A stretch of 10,836 nt of DNA, taken from an uncultured Gemmatimonadota bacterium. GTDB taxonomy: Bacteria; Gemmatimonadota; Gemmatimonadetes; Gemmatimonadales; GWC2-71-9. The stretch is taken from the NCBI GenBank assembly GCA_946480845.1, contig CAMLLJ010000088.1, positions 1 to 10,836 on the forward strand, in the 5' to 3' direction. This document shows positions 1 to 6,251 of this stretch, one piece after another (the stretch's first letter is position 1; each line of letters begins with the position of its first letter). The position numbers were made by a program, and so were the translations under genes. Under the pieces are notes generated by a model. It was given only the letters and a program-made list of their open reading frames with translations. It did no database searches and was not told the DNA's origin.

Positions 1-326
1 GCCTCCTTGCGCACGCTGAACGCGTCCACGACCGGCCGGTCCGACCAGCTCGCCGCCGCGATCGCGTAGGCCACCGGGTCCGCCCCCATGGTGAGCCCGC
101 CGACCGCGTCGGGGGCCCACCCCGCCCCGCGGATGGCCCCGAGCCCCAGCCGCCCGACCAGCACCATCCCCTCGGCGCTCATCGTGGTCAGCCGGCAATC
201 GATGTAGTAGGAGGACCTGGCGCCGGAGGCGAGCACGAAGTCGCCGCGGCGGACGCTCTTTTCCAGCAGGACCGCCTCGAGCGGGCGCCCGGGCGCGGAT
301 CCGGGCGCTGGTCCCGGCCCCGTCAC
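1..326 (-). CDS. pyrE: Orotate phosphoribosyltransferase, N-terminal part (truncated by window edge)
   Basis: PyrE joins orotate to PRPP to make orotidine 5'-monophosphate, the fifth step of cytosolic de novo pyrimidine synthesis. The visible 108 residues include GDFVLASGARSSYYIDCR (28-45), GGLTMGADPVAYAIA (76-90) and FSVRKE (103-108), which match the N-terminal half of bacterial PyrE. The PRPP loop (K..HG) and the acidic PRPP motif lie beyond the left edge, so catalytic completeness cannot be judged. The chosen start is a GTG whose last two bases lie in the TGA stop of the upstream kinase gene (GTGA), which implies translational coupling. No strong Shine-Dalgarno is visible, only GGAA directly against the start. 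Residues 2-14 form a Gly/Pro/Ala-rich lead-in not needed for the fold, so a later start is possible. Recognition as PyrE is firm; the exact start is less so. Confidence 0.9.
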   Translation of the reverse strand, partial: MTGPGPAPGSAPGRPLEAVLLEKSVRRGDFVLASGARSSYYIDCRLTTMSAEGMVLVGRLGLGAIRGAGWAPDAVGGLTMGADPVAYAIAAASWSDRPVVDAFSVRKE

Positions 327-1216
327 TTCCGCCCGAACAGCCCCGAGAGGAAGCCGCTCTTGGGCTGGCGCTCGTCCCGCGCCGCCGTGCAGAAAGCGGA
401 GGTGAACTCGTCTACGGTCTTGTAGCGCTTGCCGCGGTCCCGCTCGAGCCCCCGCATCACCACCGCCTCGAGCGCCGGCGAGAACTTCGCCCCCTTGGCC
501 GCCTGGTTCAGCGGCACCGGGGACTGCGAGAGTAGTTGCTGGAACAACTCCCTGGGGCTCCGGCCCGTGAACGGGATCTCGCCCGTCAGCAGGTTGTAGG
601 CGATCGTCGCCAGGCTGTAGACGTCCGCCTGCTCGTCCACCAGCTCGCCGCTCAGCGCCTCGGGCGCCACGTACTGCAGCGTCCCGACGAAGAACCCCGC
701 CCGCGTGAGCCGCTCCTCGGCGCTCACCTCGGCGTCGCGCGCGATGCCGAAATCGAGCAGCTTCGCCTCCTGCGTCGCCGGGTTGTACATGATGTTGGCT
801 GGCTTGAGGTCGCGGTGGATGATCCCGGCCGCGTGCGCGGCACTGAGCGCCGCCCCGATCTGCTCGATGATCGACGCCGTGAGCGCCGGCGCGAGCTGCC
901 CCGCGCGCTGGGCGAAGTTGGCCAGCGGCTCGCCCTCGGCCCACTCGAGCGCCAGGTAGTGGACGCCGTCGGACTCGCCGTAATCGTAGGTCTGGACGAT
1001 CTTGGGATGGACCACGCGCTTCCCGAACTCCGCCTCGCGCAGGAAGCGCTTGACGGCGACCGGGTCCTGGGCCAGCCGCGGCCGGAGGATCTTGACCGCG
1101 GCGGCGGCCTTCTCGGGATGCTCGGCGCGATAGACCGTGGCGGTGCCGCCCTCGCCGATGTGCTTGACGAGGCGGTACCCGGCGATCGTGCGGCCTACGT
1201 GGTTTTCGGCGCTCAT
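323..1216 (-). CDS. Soluble-type serine/threonine protein kinase (Hanks-type)
   Basis: This 297-residue protein is almost entirely a eukaryotic-like kinase domain that transfers ATP phosphate to Ser/Thr of target proteins. Visible motifs in order are the glycine loop GEGGTATV (21-28), the VK lysine K42, a likely helix-C glutamate E61, HRDLKPAN (134-141) with catalytic D136, DFG (155-157), APE (184-186) and DVYSL (198-202). All catalytic residues are present, so it should be active. No transmembrane helix, PASTA or other sensor domain follows; the protein ends about 20 residues after the domain in a short basic/hydrophobic tail (KSGFLSGLFGRK). It is therefore predicted cytosolic, unlike PknB. 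It is the first gene of a two-gene unit and overlaps pyrE by 4 nt. The ATG at 1216 lacks a clear Shine-Dalgarno, but a TAnnnT hexamer ends 9 nt upstream. The substrate is unknown. Confidence 0.93.
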   Translation of the reverse strand: MSAENHVGRTIAGYRLVKHIGEGGTATVYRAEHPEKAAAAVKILRPRLAQDPVAVKRFLREAEFGKRVVHPKIVQTYDYGESDGVHYLALEWAEGEPLANFAQRAGQLAPALTASIIEQIGAALSAAHAAGIIHRDLKPANIMYNPATQEAKLLDFGIARDAEVSAEERLTRAGFFVGTLQYVAPEALSGELVDEQADVYSLATIAYNLLTGEIPFTGRSPRELFQQLLSQSPVPLNQAAKGAKFSPALEAVVMRGLERDRGKRYKTVDEFTSAFCTAARDERQPKSGFLSGLFGRK

Positions 1217-1225
1217 TGGCTTGCC

Positions 1226-1254
1226 AAGCTACCGCGTTCCGCAATGCTCAGCAA
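1226..1254 (-). promoter_or_regulatory. Candidate promoter of the kinase-pyrE unit
   Basis: Read on the minus strand, TTGCTG (1254-1249) and TAGCTT (1231-1226) are separated by 17 nt. They match the -35 and -10 consensus at the key TTG and TAnnnT positions only. Transcription would start about 2-3 nt before the ATG at 1216, giving a nearly leaderless mRNA, which fits the missing Shine-Dalgarno. This is motif reading only. Confidence 0.35.
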
Positions 1255-1291
1255 GCGCGGCGCTTAGGCCGCTCGGCGGTGATGCGCGCCA

Positions 1292-1321
1292 TTGACGGCG
1301 CTCCGCGATTCCCGGTAGTCT
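1292..1321 (+). promoter_or_regulatory. Candidate sigma70-type promoter of the GWxTD gene
   Basis: TTGACG (1292-1297) and TAGTCT (1316-1321) are separated by 18 nt. The first matches the -35 consensus at five of six positions; the second matches TAnnnT. Transcription would begin near 1328, leaving a leader of about 34 nt that holds the ribosome binding site at 1347-1354. Spacing and position make this the most convincing promoter in the window, but it has not been tested. Confidence 0.45.
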
Positions 1322-1346
1322 CCAGCGCGGGGGCCGTTTCACCCTC

Positions 1347-1354
1347 AGGCAGGA
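1347..1354 (+). promoter_or_regulatory. Ribosome binding site that fixes the GWxTD start
   Basis: AGGCAGGA carries an AGGA that ends 7 nt before the ATG at 1362, a normal spacing. The in-frame TTG at 1356 would be only 1 nt away, so the ATG is preferred. Confidence 0.6.
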
Positions 1355-1361
1355 TTTGCCC

Positions 1362-2720
1362 ATGCGTCGCCCGGCACTGTATTCCGCGCTCTTTGCGGCC
1401 TCGCTCGCGGCCGGCACCGGCTGCGGCAGCTGGAAGCGGGTCGGCTCGGGGGAGCCGGGGGGCACCTCCGAGGAGTCGATCACCCAGCTCTTCAACGCCG
1501 AGGCGTACTACCGGAAGCTGGGGCGGCTGGCGACGGGGCAGCCGCTGCCGTTCGTCGGCAGCATCGCCTTCACGGCCGGCTCCGGCGACTCCACGCTGGC
1601 CATCGTCGGCCTGTCGCTGGAGAACCGCTCGCTCGGGTTCCAGAGGGAAGGGAACGGCTTCGTCGCCCGCTACCGCGTGGACATGATGCTGAAGCCCGAC
1701 GGCGGCGAGGCGATCGGCGTCAGCCGCGACGAGCTGGTCCGCGTCGCCACCTTCCAGGAGACCCAGCGCGCCGACGAGAGCGTGCTCTTCCAGCAGGTCT
1801 TCAAGGTCCGGCCGGGCCGCTATCACCTCACCACCACGCTGCGCGATCCCGCCACCGGCTCCACCACCAGTGCCGAGTCGGACGTCGAGGCGCCGGCCTT
1901 CCGCCGCGGCTCCACCAGCGCGCCCATCATCGCCTACCAGGTGCGCGGCCGCGGCGAGCTCGACGACACGCTCTCGCTGGTGCTCAACCCGCGCGGGGCC
2001 GTCGCCTACGGCGGCGACTCCCTGCTCGCCTACGTCGAGGGCTACGGCTTCACCGGGCCGACCCGCGTGCCGATCGAGGTGCGCACCGAGACCGACAGCG
2101 TGCTCTACAGCGATTCGCTCACCTTCCGCGGCGGGCAGGCGGTCGAGAGCCAGGTGCTCAAGCTGCGGCCCGACAGCCTCGCCCTGGGCGCGCTCACCGT
2201 GAGCGTGGGGCAGGGGACCACCCGCCGCGAGGTCACGGCGCTGGTCTCCTTCTCCGCGGCGTGGGTGGTGACCAACTACGACCAGATGCTCGACCTCCTG
2301 CGCTATTTCGGCAACGACCGCCTGCTCGACTCGATACGCAATGCGCCGGCGGCGGACCGGCCCGCGCTCTGGCGGCTGTTCTGGCGCGAGACCGACCCCG
2401 ACAAGAGCACCAGCGAGAACGAGGCGATCAACACCTACTTCACCCGCCTCGTCATCGCCAACCAGCGCTTCCGCGACGAGGGCGTCGCCGGCTGGCGCAC
2501 CGACCGCGGCGAGGTCTTCATCGCCCTCGGCGAGCCGGACGAGAGCTTCGAGACCACGCCGGGGCAGGTGGGCGGTCGGCTGCTCCGCTGGAACTACATC
2601 AACCAGCGGCTGGCGGTGTTCTTCCAGGACGAGACCGGGTTCGGGCGGTATCGGCTGACGCCGGGGTCGCGGTCGGAGTTCGAGCGGGTGGTGGCGAGGT
2701 TGCGGAGGCTCGAGGGCTAG
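1362..2720 (+). CDS. GWxTD-domain protein, exported, probable lipoprotein
   Basis: The protein has 452 residues. The N-terminus is MRRPALYSALFAASLAAGTGCG: a basic start, a hydrophobic core and a Cys at 21, which looks like a lipoprotein signal. The lipobox (GTGC) is poor because -3 is Gly rather than Leu, so simple secretion or periplasmic retention is also possible. The middle (about 60-300) is beta-rich and resembles Ig-like or sandwich modules, without a family I can name. The C-terminal part (about 337-440) is a GWxTD domain: LFWRETDPDKSTSENEA, then GWRTDRGEVFIALGEPDE with the signature GWRTD at 377-381. The family's biochemical role is not established to my knowledge; its members are exported envelope proteins. 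It is likely monocistronic: a promoter and binding site precede it and a large hairpin begins on its TAG. The taxonomic spread of the family is the main hint to the host. Confidence 0.88.
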   Translation: MRRPALYSALFAASLAAGTGCGSWKRVGSGEPGGTSEESITQLFNAEAYYRKLGRLATGQPLPFVGSIAFTAGSGDSTLAIVGLSLENRSLGFQREGNGFVARYRVDMMLKPDGGEAIGVSRDELVRVATFQETQRADESVLFQQVFKVRPGRYHLTTTLRDPATGSTTSAESDVEAPAFRRGSTSAPIIAYQVRGRGELDDTLSLVLNPRGAVAYGGDSLLAYVEGYGFTGPTRVPIEVRTETDSVLYSDSLTFRGGQAVESQVLKLRPDSLALGALTVSVGQGTTRREVTALVSFSAAWVVTNYDQMLDLLRYFGNDRLLDSIRNAPAADRPALWRLFWRETDPDKSTSENEAINTYFTRLVIANQRFRDEGVAGWRTDRGEVFIALGEPDESFETTPGQVGGRLLRWNYINQRLAVFFQDETGFGRYRLTPGSRSEFERVVARLRRLEG

Positions 2721-2814
2721 CGGGGGTCATCCCGAGCGGAGCGAGGGATCTGCTTTCCCGGGGTTCGAACTACGCGTCGAGCAGATCCCTCGCTCCGCTC
2801 GGGATGACCCCGCT
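2719..2814. repeat. Large inverted repeat, probably a dispersed palindromic element
   Basis: Arms 2723-2754 and 2780-2811 are perfect 32-nt reverse complements. Allowing one bulged G at 2722, three more pairs form (2719-2721 with 2812-2814). The loop is 25 nt (2755-2779). The left arm begins GGGGTCATCCCGAGCGGA and continues with GCGAGGGATCTGCT. I recall similar GTCATCCCGAGC-type palindromes recurring between genes in various bacterial genomes, but this was not checked. The element starts on the last two bases of the GWxTD stop codon and ends 21 nt before the polA ATG. No U-tract follows either arm, so a standard intrinsic terminator is not supported, although such a stem could end, attenuate or stabilise transcripts. 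No other copy is visible in this window and no transposase is present. Confidence 0.9.
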
Positions 2815-2821
2815 CCCCCGT

Positions 2822-2827
2822 TAAATT
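2822..2827 (+). promoter_or_regulatory. Candidate -10 element of polA
   Basis: TAAATT is the only AT-rich hexamer between the hairpin and polA. It fits TAnnnT and ends 8 nt before the ATG, so transcription would start at or just before the start codon. No Shine-Dalgarno precedes polA, consistent with a leaderless mRNA. No convincing -35 is visible at 16-18 nt spacing, because that region is the hairpin arm. Confidence 0.35.
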
Positions 2828-2835
2828 CCGCTCCC

Positions 2836-5676
2836 ATGCCCCCGCGCCTCTTCCTCATCGACGGCTACGCCCTGATCTACCGCGCCTTCTTCGCGATGAT
2901 CAGCCGGCCGCTCCGCACCACGCGCGGCGAGAACACCTCGGCCGCGTGGGGTGTCGTCAACTTCCTGCTCCGGCTCCGCGAGAAGCACCGCCCCGAGTAC
3001 CTCGCCTGGGTGAACGACGCCGGCACCTCCTTCCGCGAAGAGCGCTACCCCGAGTACAAGAGCACCCGCGAGAAGCTCGACGACGAGCTGCAGGCCGACT
3101 TCGACCGCTCGCTCGAGCGGATCACGGCGCTGCTCGAGGCCTTCGCCATCCCGGTGCTCGCGGTGCCCGGCTACGAGGCCGACGACGTGATCGGCACCCT
3201 CGCCACCCGCGCCGCCGCCGAGGGGCTGCAGGCGGTGATCGTGTCGGGCGACAAGGACTTCTATCAGCTCATCGGCCCCGGCATCGCGCTGCTCAATCCG
3301 GGGCGGGGCGGCCCCGCCGCCGTGGACGAGCTCTGGGTGGACGAGACCAATGCCTCCGAGCGCCTCGGCGTCCCGCCCTCGCAGGTGATCGACTTCCTCG
3401 CCCTCGTGGGCGACAGCTCCGACAACGTCCCCGGGGTGAAGGGCATCGGCGACAAGGGCGCGCAGAAGCTGCTCGCCGAGTTCGGCGACCTGGAGACGAT
3501 CCTCGCGCGCGCCGAGTCGATCACCGCGAAGCGCTCGCGCGAGGCGCTGCTCGCCCAGGGCGACAATGCGCGGCTCTCGCAGGAGCTGGTCACCATCCAG
3601 CGCAACGTGCCGATCGAGGTGGACCTCCAGGGGCTGCGCGCCGGGGAGCCGGACAACGCGGCGCTGGTGCGGCTCGCGACGGAGCTCGAGTTCGCGACGC
3701 TGGCACGGAAGTTTGCGGAGGAGGCGGGGATGGGGAGGACGGCGGTAACGGCGGTAACGGCGGAAGCGGCGGAAGCGGCGGAAGCGGCGAAGGCGGCGGA
3801 AGCGGTGGACGGCGTTGCTGCGGCGCCCGCCCCGCGCCCCGCTCCCTGCGCCACCGTCGTCACCGATCCCGCCGAGCTGCCGGCCATCGCCGAGCGGCTG
3901 CGGGCGGCGCCGCTCATCGCGCTGGATACGGAGACGTCTTCGTTGCAGCCCCGGAGCGCGGAGCTGATCGGCATCTCCCTCGCCGCGAGCCCCACCGAGG
4001 TCTGGTACCTCCCCTTCGCTCACCGGCCGCCCGGCGGCGAGCTCGCCGCGCCCGCGCCCGTGGTGAACCTGCCGCCGCTCCTCGATCCCGCCTGCGCGCC
4101 GATCGTGGACCTGCTCAACAGCCCCTGGGTGCCCAAGGCCGGCCACAATATCAAGTACGACTGGCAGGTGCTGCGGCGCGCCGGCGTCGAGCTGGCCGGT
4201 GTGGTGTACGATTCGATGCTCGCGAGCTTCGTCCTCGAGCCGGGCCGCCGCTCCCACGCCATCGACGCGCTCGCCCTCGAGCACCTCGGCCGCACCATGC
4301 GCACCTACGTGGACCTGGTGGGGAAGGGGAAGGCCGAGATCGCCTTCGCCGAGGTCGCCATCAGCGAGGCGGCCGACTACTGCGGCGACGACAGCGCCAC
4401 GGTGCTCGCCCTGCACGACCACTTCGCGCCGCCGCTCGAGGCCACCGGCATGATGCCGCTCTTCGGCGAGATCGAGATGCCCCTGGTCGAGGTGCTGGTG
4501 GACATGGAGTGGGCGGGGATCACCGTGGACCGGGAGCGCCTCGCGCGCATCTCGGGCGAGCTCGCCGCCGATCTCGGGGAGCTGGAGCAGCGGATCGCCG
4601 CCGTGGCGGGCGAGAGCGTCAATCTCAACTCGCCACGCCAGCTCGCCGTCGTGCTCTTCGAGAAGCACCAGCTCCCGGTGCTCAAGCGCACCCGCACCGG
4701 CCCGTCCACCGACGCCGACGTACTGGCCCAGCTCGCGGCGATGGAGCACGAGCTGCCGAAGCTCATCCTCGAGTACCGTGAGCTGCAGAAGCTCAAGAGC
4801 ACCTACGTGGACACCCTGCCGCTCACCATCAACCGCGAGACCGGCCGCATCCACACCAGCTTCGGGCAGACCGGCGCCGCCACCGGCCGGCTCTCCTCGA
4901 GCGACCCCAACCTGCAGAACATTCCCGTCCGCACGAAGCGCGGCGCCGAGATCCGCCGGAGCTTCATCCCGGCGGAGGGGTGCACCTTCGTCGTGGCCGA
5001 CTACTCGCAGATCGAGCTGCGCCTCATGGCGCACCTCTCCGGCGATGCCGCCTTCATCGAGGCGTTCCGCCAGGGGGGCGACATCCACCGGCAGACGGCG
5101 GCGCTCATCTTCGGCGTGGACGTCGCCGCGGTGACTGCGGAGATGCGCGCGCGGGCCAAGACCATCAACTTCGCCACCATTTACGGGCAGGGCCCGTTCG
5201 CGCTGAGCCGGCAGATCGGCGTCTCGCAGGACGAGGCGAAGCAGTTCATCGCCCGCTACTTCGAGCGCTTCGCGGGGGTGCGGCGCTTCCTCGACCGGCA
5301 GGTGGAGCTGGCGCGCGAGCAGGGCTATGTCGAGACCATCTCGGGCCGGCGCCGCTACATCCCCGAGATCCGCGACCGCAACTTCAACATGCGCGCCTAC
5401 GGCGAGCGCACCGCGCAGAACTCGCCGCTGCAGGGCTCGGCGGCGGACCTGATCAAGGTCGCGATGATCGGCATCCACGGCGCGCTGCGCGAGCGGCAGC
5501 TCCGCACCCGGCTCCTGCTCCAGGTGCACGACGAGCTGGTGCTCGAGGCGCCGCCCGAGGAGGTCGAGGAGGTGAGCGCGCTGGTGCGCGAGCACATGGA
5601 AGGCGCGGCCCAGCTCCAGGTGCCGCTGGTGGTGGACATCGGCACCGGGCCCAACTGGCTCGACGCCAAGCACTAG
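2836..5676 (+). CDS. polA: DNA polymerase I, three-domain
   Basis: PolA fills gaps and removes RNA primers during replication and repair. This 946-residue copy has all three domains. The 5' nuclease (about 1-295) shows DGYALIYRAF (9-18), YEADDVIG (113-120), SGDKDF (137-142) and the GDSSDNVPG helix-hairpin region (192-200). The 3'-5' exonuclease (about 337-540) retains its acidic residues: DTET (D364, E366), NIKYD (D442) and Y515/D519, so proofreading is probably active. The polymerase shows motif A DYSQIE (D722, E727), motif B with R771, K775, F779 and Y783, and motif C QVHDE (H898, D899, E900). Motif B reads NFATIYG where many PolA proteins have NFG. An Ala-rich linker (303-323) joins the nuclease domains. 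Length is close to the 928 residues of E. coli. The ATG lacks a Shine-Dalgarno but the protein starts exactly where the family does. Confidence 0.98.
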   Translation: MPPRLFLIDGYALIYRAFFAMISRPLRTTRGENTSAAWGVVNFLLRLREKHRPEYLAWVNDAGTSFREERYPEYKSTREKLDDELQADFDRSLERITALLEAFAIPVLAVPGYEADDVIGTLATRAAAEGLQAVIVSGDKDFYQLIGPGIALLNPGRGGPAAVDELWVDETNASERLGVPPSQVIDFLALVGDSSDNVPGVKGIGDKGAQKLLAEFGDLETILARAESITAKRSREALLAQGDNARLSQELVTIQRNVPIEVDLQGLRAGEPDNAALVRLATELEFATLARKFAEEAGMGRTAVTAVTAEAAEAAEAAKAAEAVDGVAAAPAPRPAPCATVVTDPAELPAIAERLRAAPLIALDTETSSLQPRSAELIGISLAASPTEVWYLPFAHRPPGGELAAPAPVVNLPPLLDPACAPIVDLLNSPWVPKAGHNIKYDWQVLRRAGVELAGVVYDSMLASFVLEPGRRSHAIDALALEHLGRTMRTYVDLVGKGKAEIAFAEVAISEAADYCGDDSATVLALHDHFAPPLEATGMMPLFGEIEMPLVEVLVDMEWAGITVDRERLARISGELAADLGELEQRIAAVAGESVNLNSPRQLAVVLFEKHQLPVLKRTRTGPSTDADVLAQLAAMEHELPKLILEYRELQKLKSTYVDTLPLTINRETGRIHTSFGQTGAATGRLSSSDPNLQNIPVRTKRGAEIRRSFIPAEGCTFVVADYSQIELRLMAHLSGDAAFIEAFRQGGDIHRQTAALIFGVDVAAVTAEMRARAKTINFATIYGQGPFALSRQIGVSQDEAKQFIARYFERFAGVRRFLDRQVELAREQGYVETISGRRRYIPEIRDRNFNMRAYGERTAQNSPLQGSAADLIKVAMIGIHGALRERQLRTRLLLQVHDELVLEAPPEEVEEVSALVREHMEGAAQLQVPLVVDIGTGPNWLDAKH
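3742..3804 (+). repeat. 9-bp tandem repeat inside polA encoding an Ala-rich linker
   Basis: Seven consecutive 9-nt units run GCGGTAACG twice, GCGGAAGCG three times, GCGAAGGCG once and GCGGAAGCG once. The unit length is three codons, so copy changes stay in frame. They encode AVT, AVT, AEA, AEA, AEA, AKA, AEA (residues 303-323), a flexible or helical linker between the 5' nuclease and the 3'-5' exonuclease domains. Confidence 0.9.
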
Positions 5677-5745
5677 CGCGGGCGTTCCAGATCGCGTCGC
5701 CCGGAGCGCTTGACCGTGCCGGGCCCCCGGGGGCAAGGTTCAGGT

Positions 5746-5759
5746 GTCCTTCACAGGAC
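5746..5759 (+). promoter_or_regulatory. Ribosome binding site of the GYF_2-like gene, within a small hairpin
   Basis: AGGA at 5755-5758 lies 7 nt before the ATG at 5766 and supports this start. The site is the right arm of a possible 5-bp hairpin (GTCCT at 5746-5750, loop TCAC, AGGAC at 5755-5759). Upstream, TTGACC at 5710-5715 could be a -35, but only a poor -10 (CAAGGT, 5734-5739, 18-nt spacer) follows. Any promoter here is weakly supported. Confidence 0.35.
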
Positions 5760-5765
5760 CCGCAG

Positions 5766-6251
5766 ATGGAAACGCGCTTCCGCAGCAGCGACGCCGCCGG
5801 CGTCGAGCTTCCCTGGCAGACCATCGACGACTTGCTCGATGCGCTCGAGGACGGGCGCCTCGACGCCGAGGACTATGTCTTCGACGCCGCGCGGCAGGCG
5901 TGGCAGCCGATCCGCAACCATGCCGAGATAGTGACGGCGTGGGACCAGCGGATGAGCTACCGGCCGCCCGAGCACCGTCGCATCATCACCCGCGCGCGGC
6001 GTCCCGCGGAGGGCTTCCCGGCGCTTTCCCCCGAAGGGGCGACGCCGGTGGGCTCCCCCGCGCTCTCGCGCATCGAGGCGAAGCGCCGCGCCGAGGCCGC
6101 GGCATCGCCCGACGAGATCCCGGCGGTGCGCCGGGCCTTCGCGGCGGGCGAGATCGCCTTCGTGATGCTGGTGATCGGGGTGCTCGCGGCGGGCCTGGTG
6201 GCCCTGGTGCGCGGGCTGATCGCTATGGTGCAGGCTCCGCCGGGCCCCTGA
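5766..6251 (+). CDS. GYF_2 (DUF4339)-like small protein with C-terminal membrane helix
   Basis: A 161-residue protein of unknown function. Residues about 4-58 resemble the GYF_2 fold: a strand-like start, a helix TIDDLLDALEDGRLDAEDYV (19-38), then VFDAARQAWQPI with W46 and P48 in the usual W.P position. GYF_2 domains are thought to bind proline-rich or other short peptides. A charged, low-complexity stretch (about 62-125) leads to a single hydrophobic helix EIAFVMLVIGVLAAGLVALV (129-148) near the end, so the protein is probably tail-anchored with the domain in the cytoplasm. It follows polA by 89 bp with its own ribosome binding site, so co-transcription with polA is uncertain. Its last 29 bp overlap the 3' end of the convergent MMPL gene. 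The domain call is by pattern and could be wrong; the coding call is firmer. Confidence 0.72.
   Translation: METRFRSSDAAGVELPWQTIDDLLDALEDGRLDAEDYVFDAARQAWQPIRNHAEIVTAWDQRMSYRPPEHRRIITRARRPAEGFPALSPEGATPVGSPALSRIEAKRRAEAAASPDEIPAVRRAFAAGEIAFVMLVIGVLAAGLVALVRGLIAMVQAPPGP

Noticed and set aside
1356..1361. TTG at 1356 as the start of the GWxTD gene
   Set aside because: It is 1 nt from the AGGA, too close, whereas the ATG at 1362 has normal spacing.
2761..2771. GGGTTCGAACT resembling a tRNA T-arm
   Set aside because: The flanks do not pair into a T-stem and no acceptor, D or anticodon arm exists; it is the hairpin loop.
2719..2814. Intrinsic terminator
   Set aside because: No U-tract follows either arm and the stem is far longer than typical; it is listed as a repeat instead.
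3742..3804. CRISPR-like repeat
   Set aside because: Units are 9 bp, contiguous without spacers, and encode the PolA linker in frame.
2821..5736. Very long open frame antisense to polA (about 970 codons)
   Set aside because: It mirrors polA codons in GC-rich DNA, has no recognisable domain and is rich in Arg/His/Gly/Ala low complexity. PolA itself is unmistakable.
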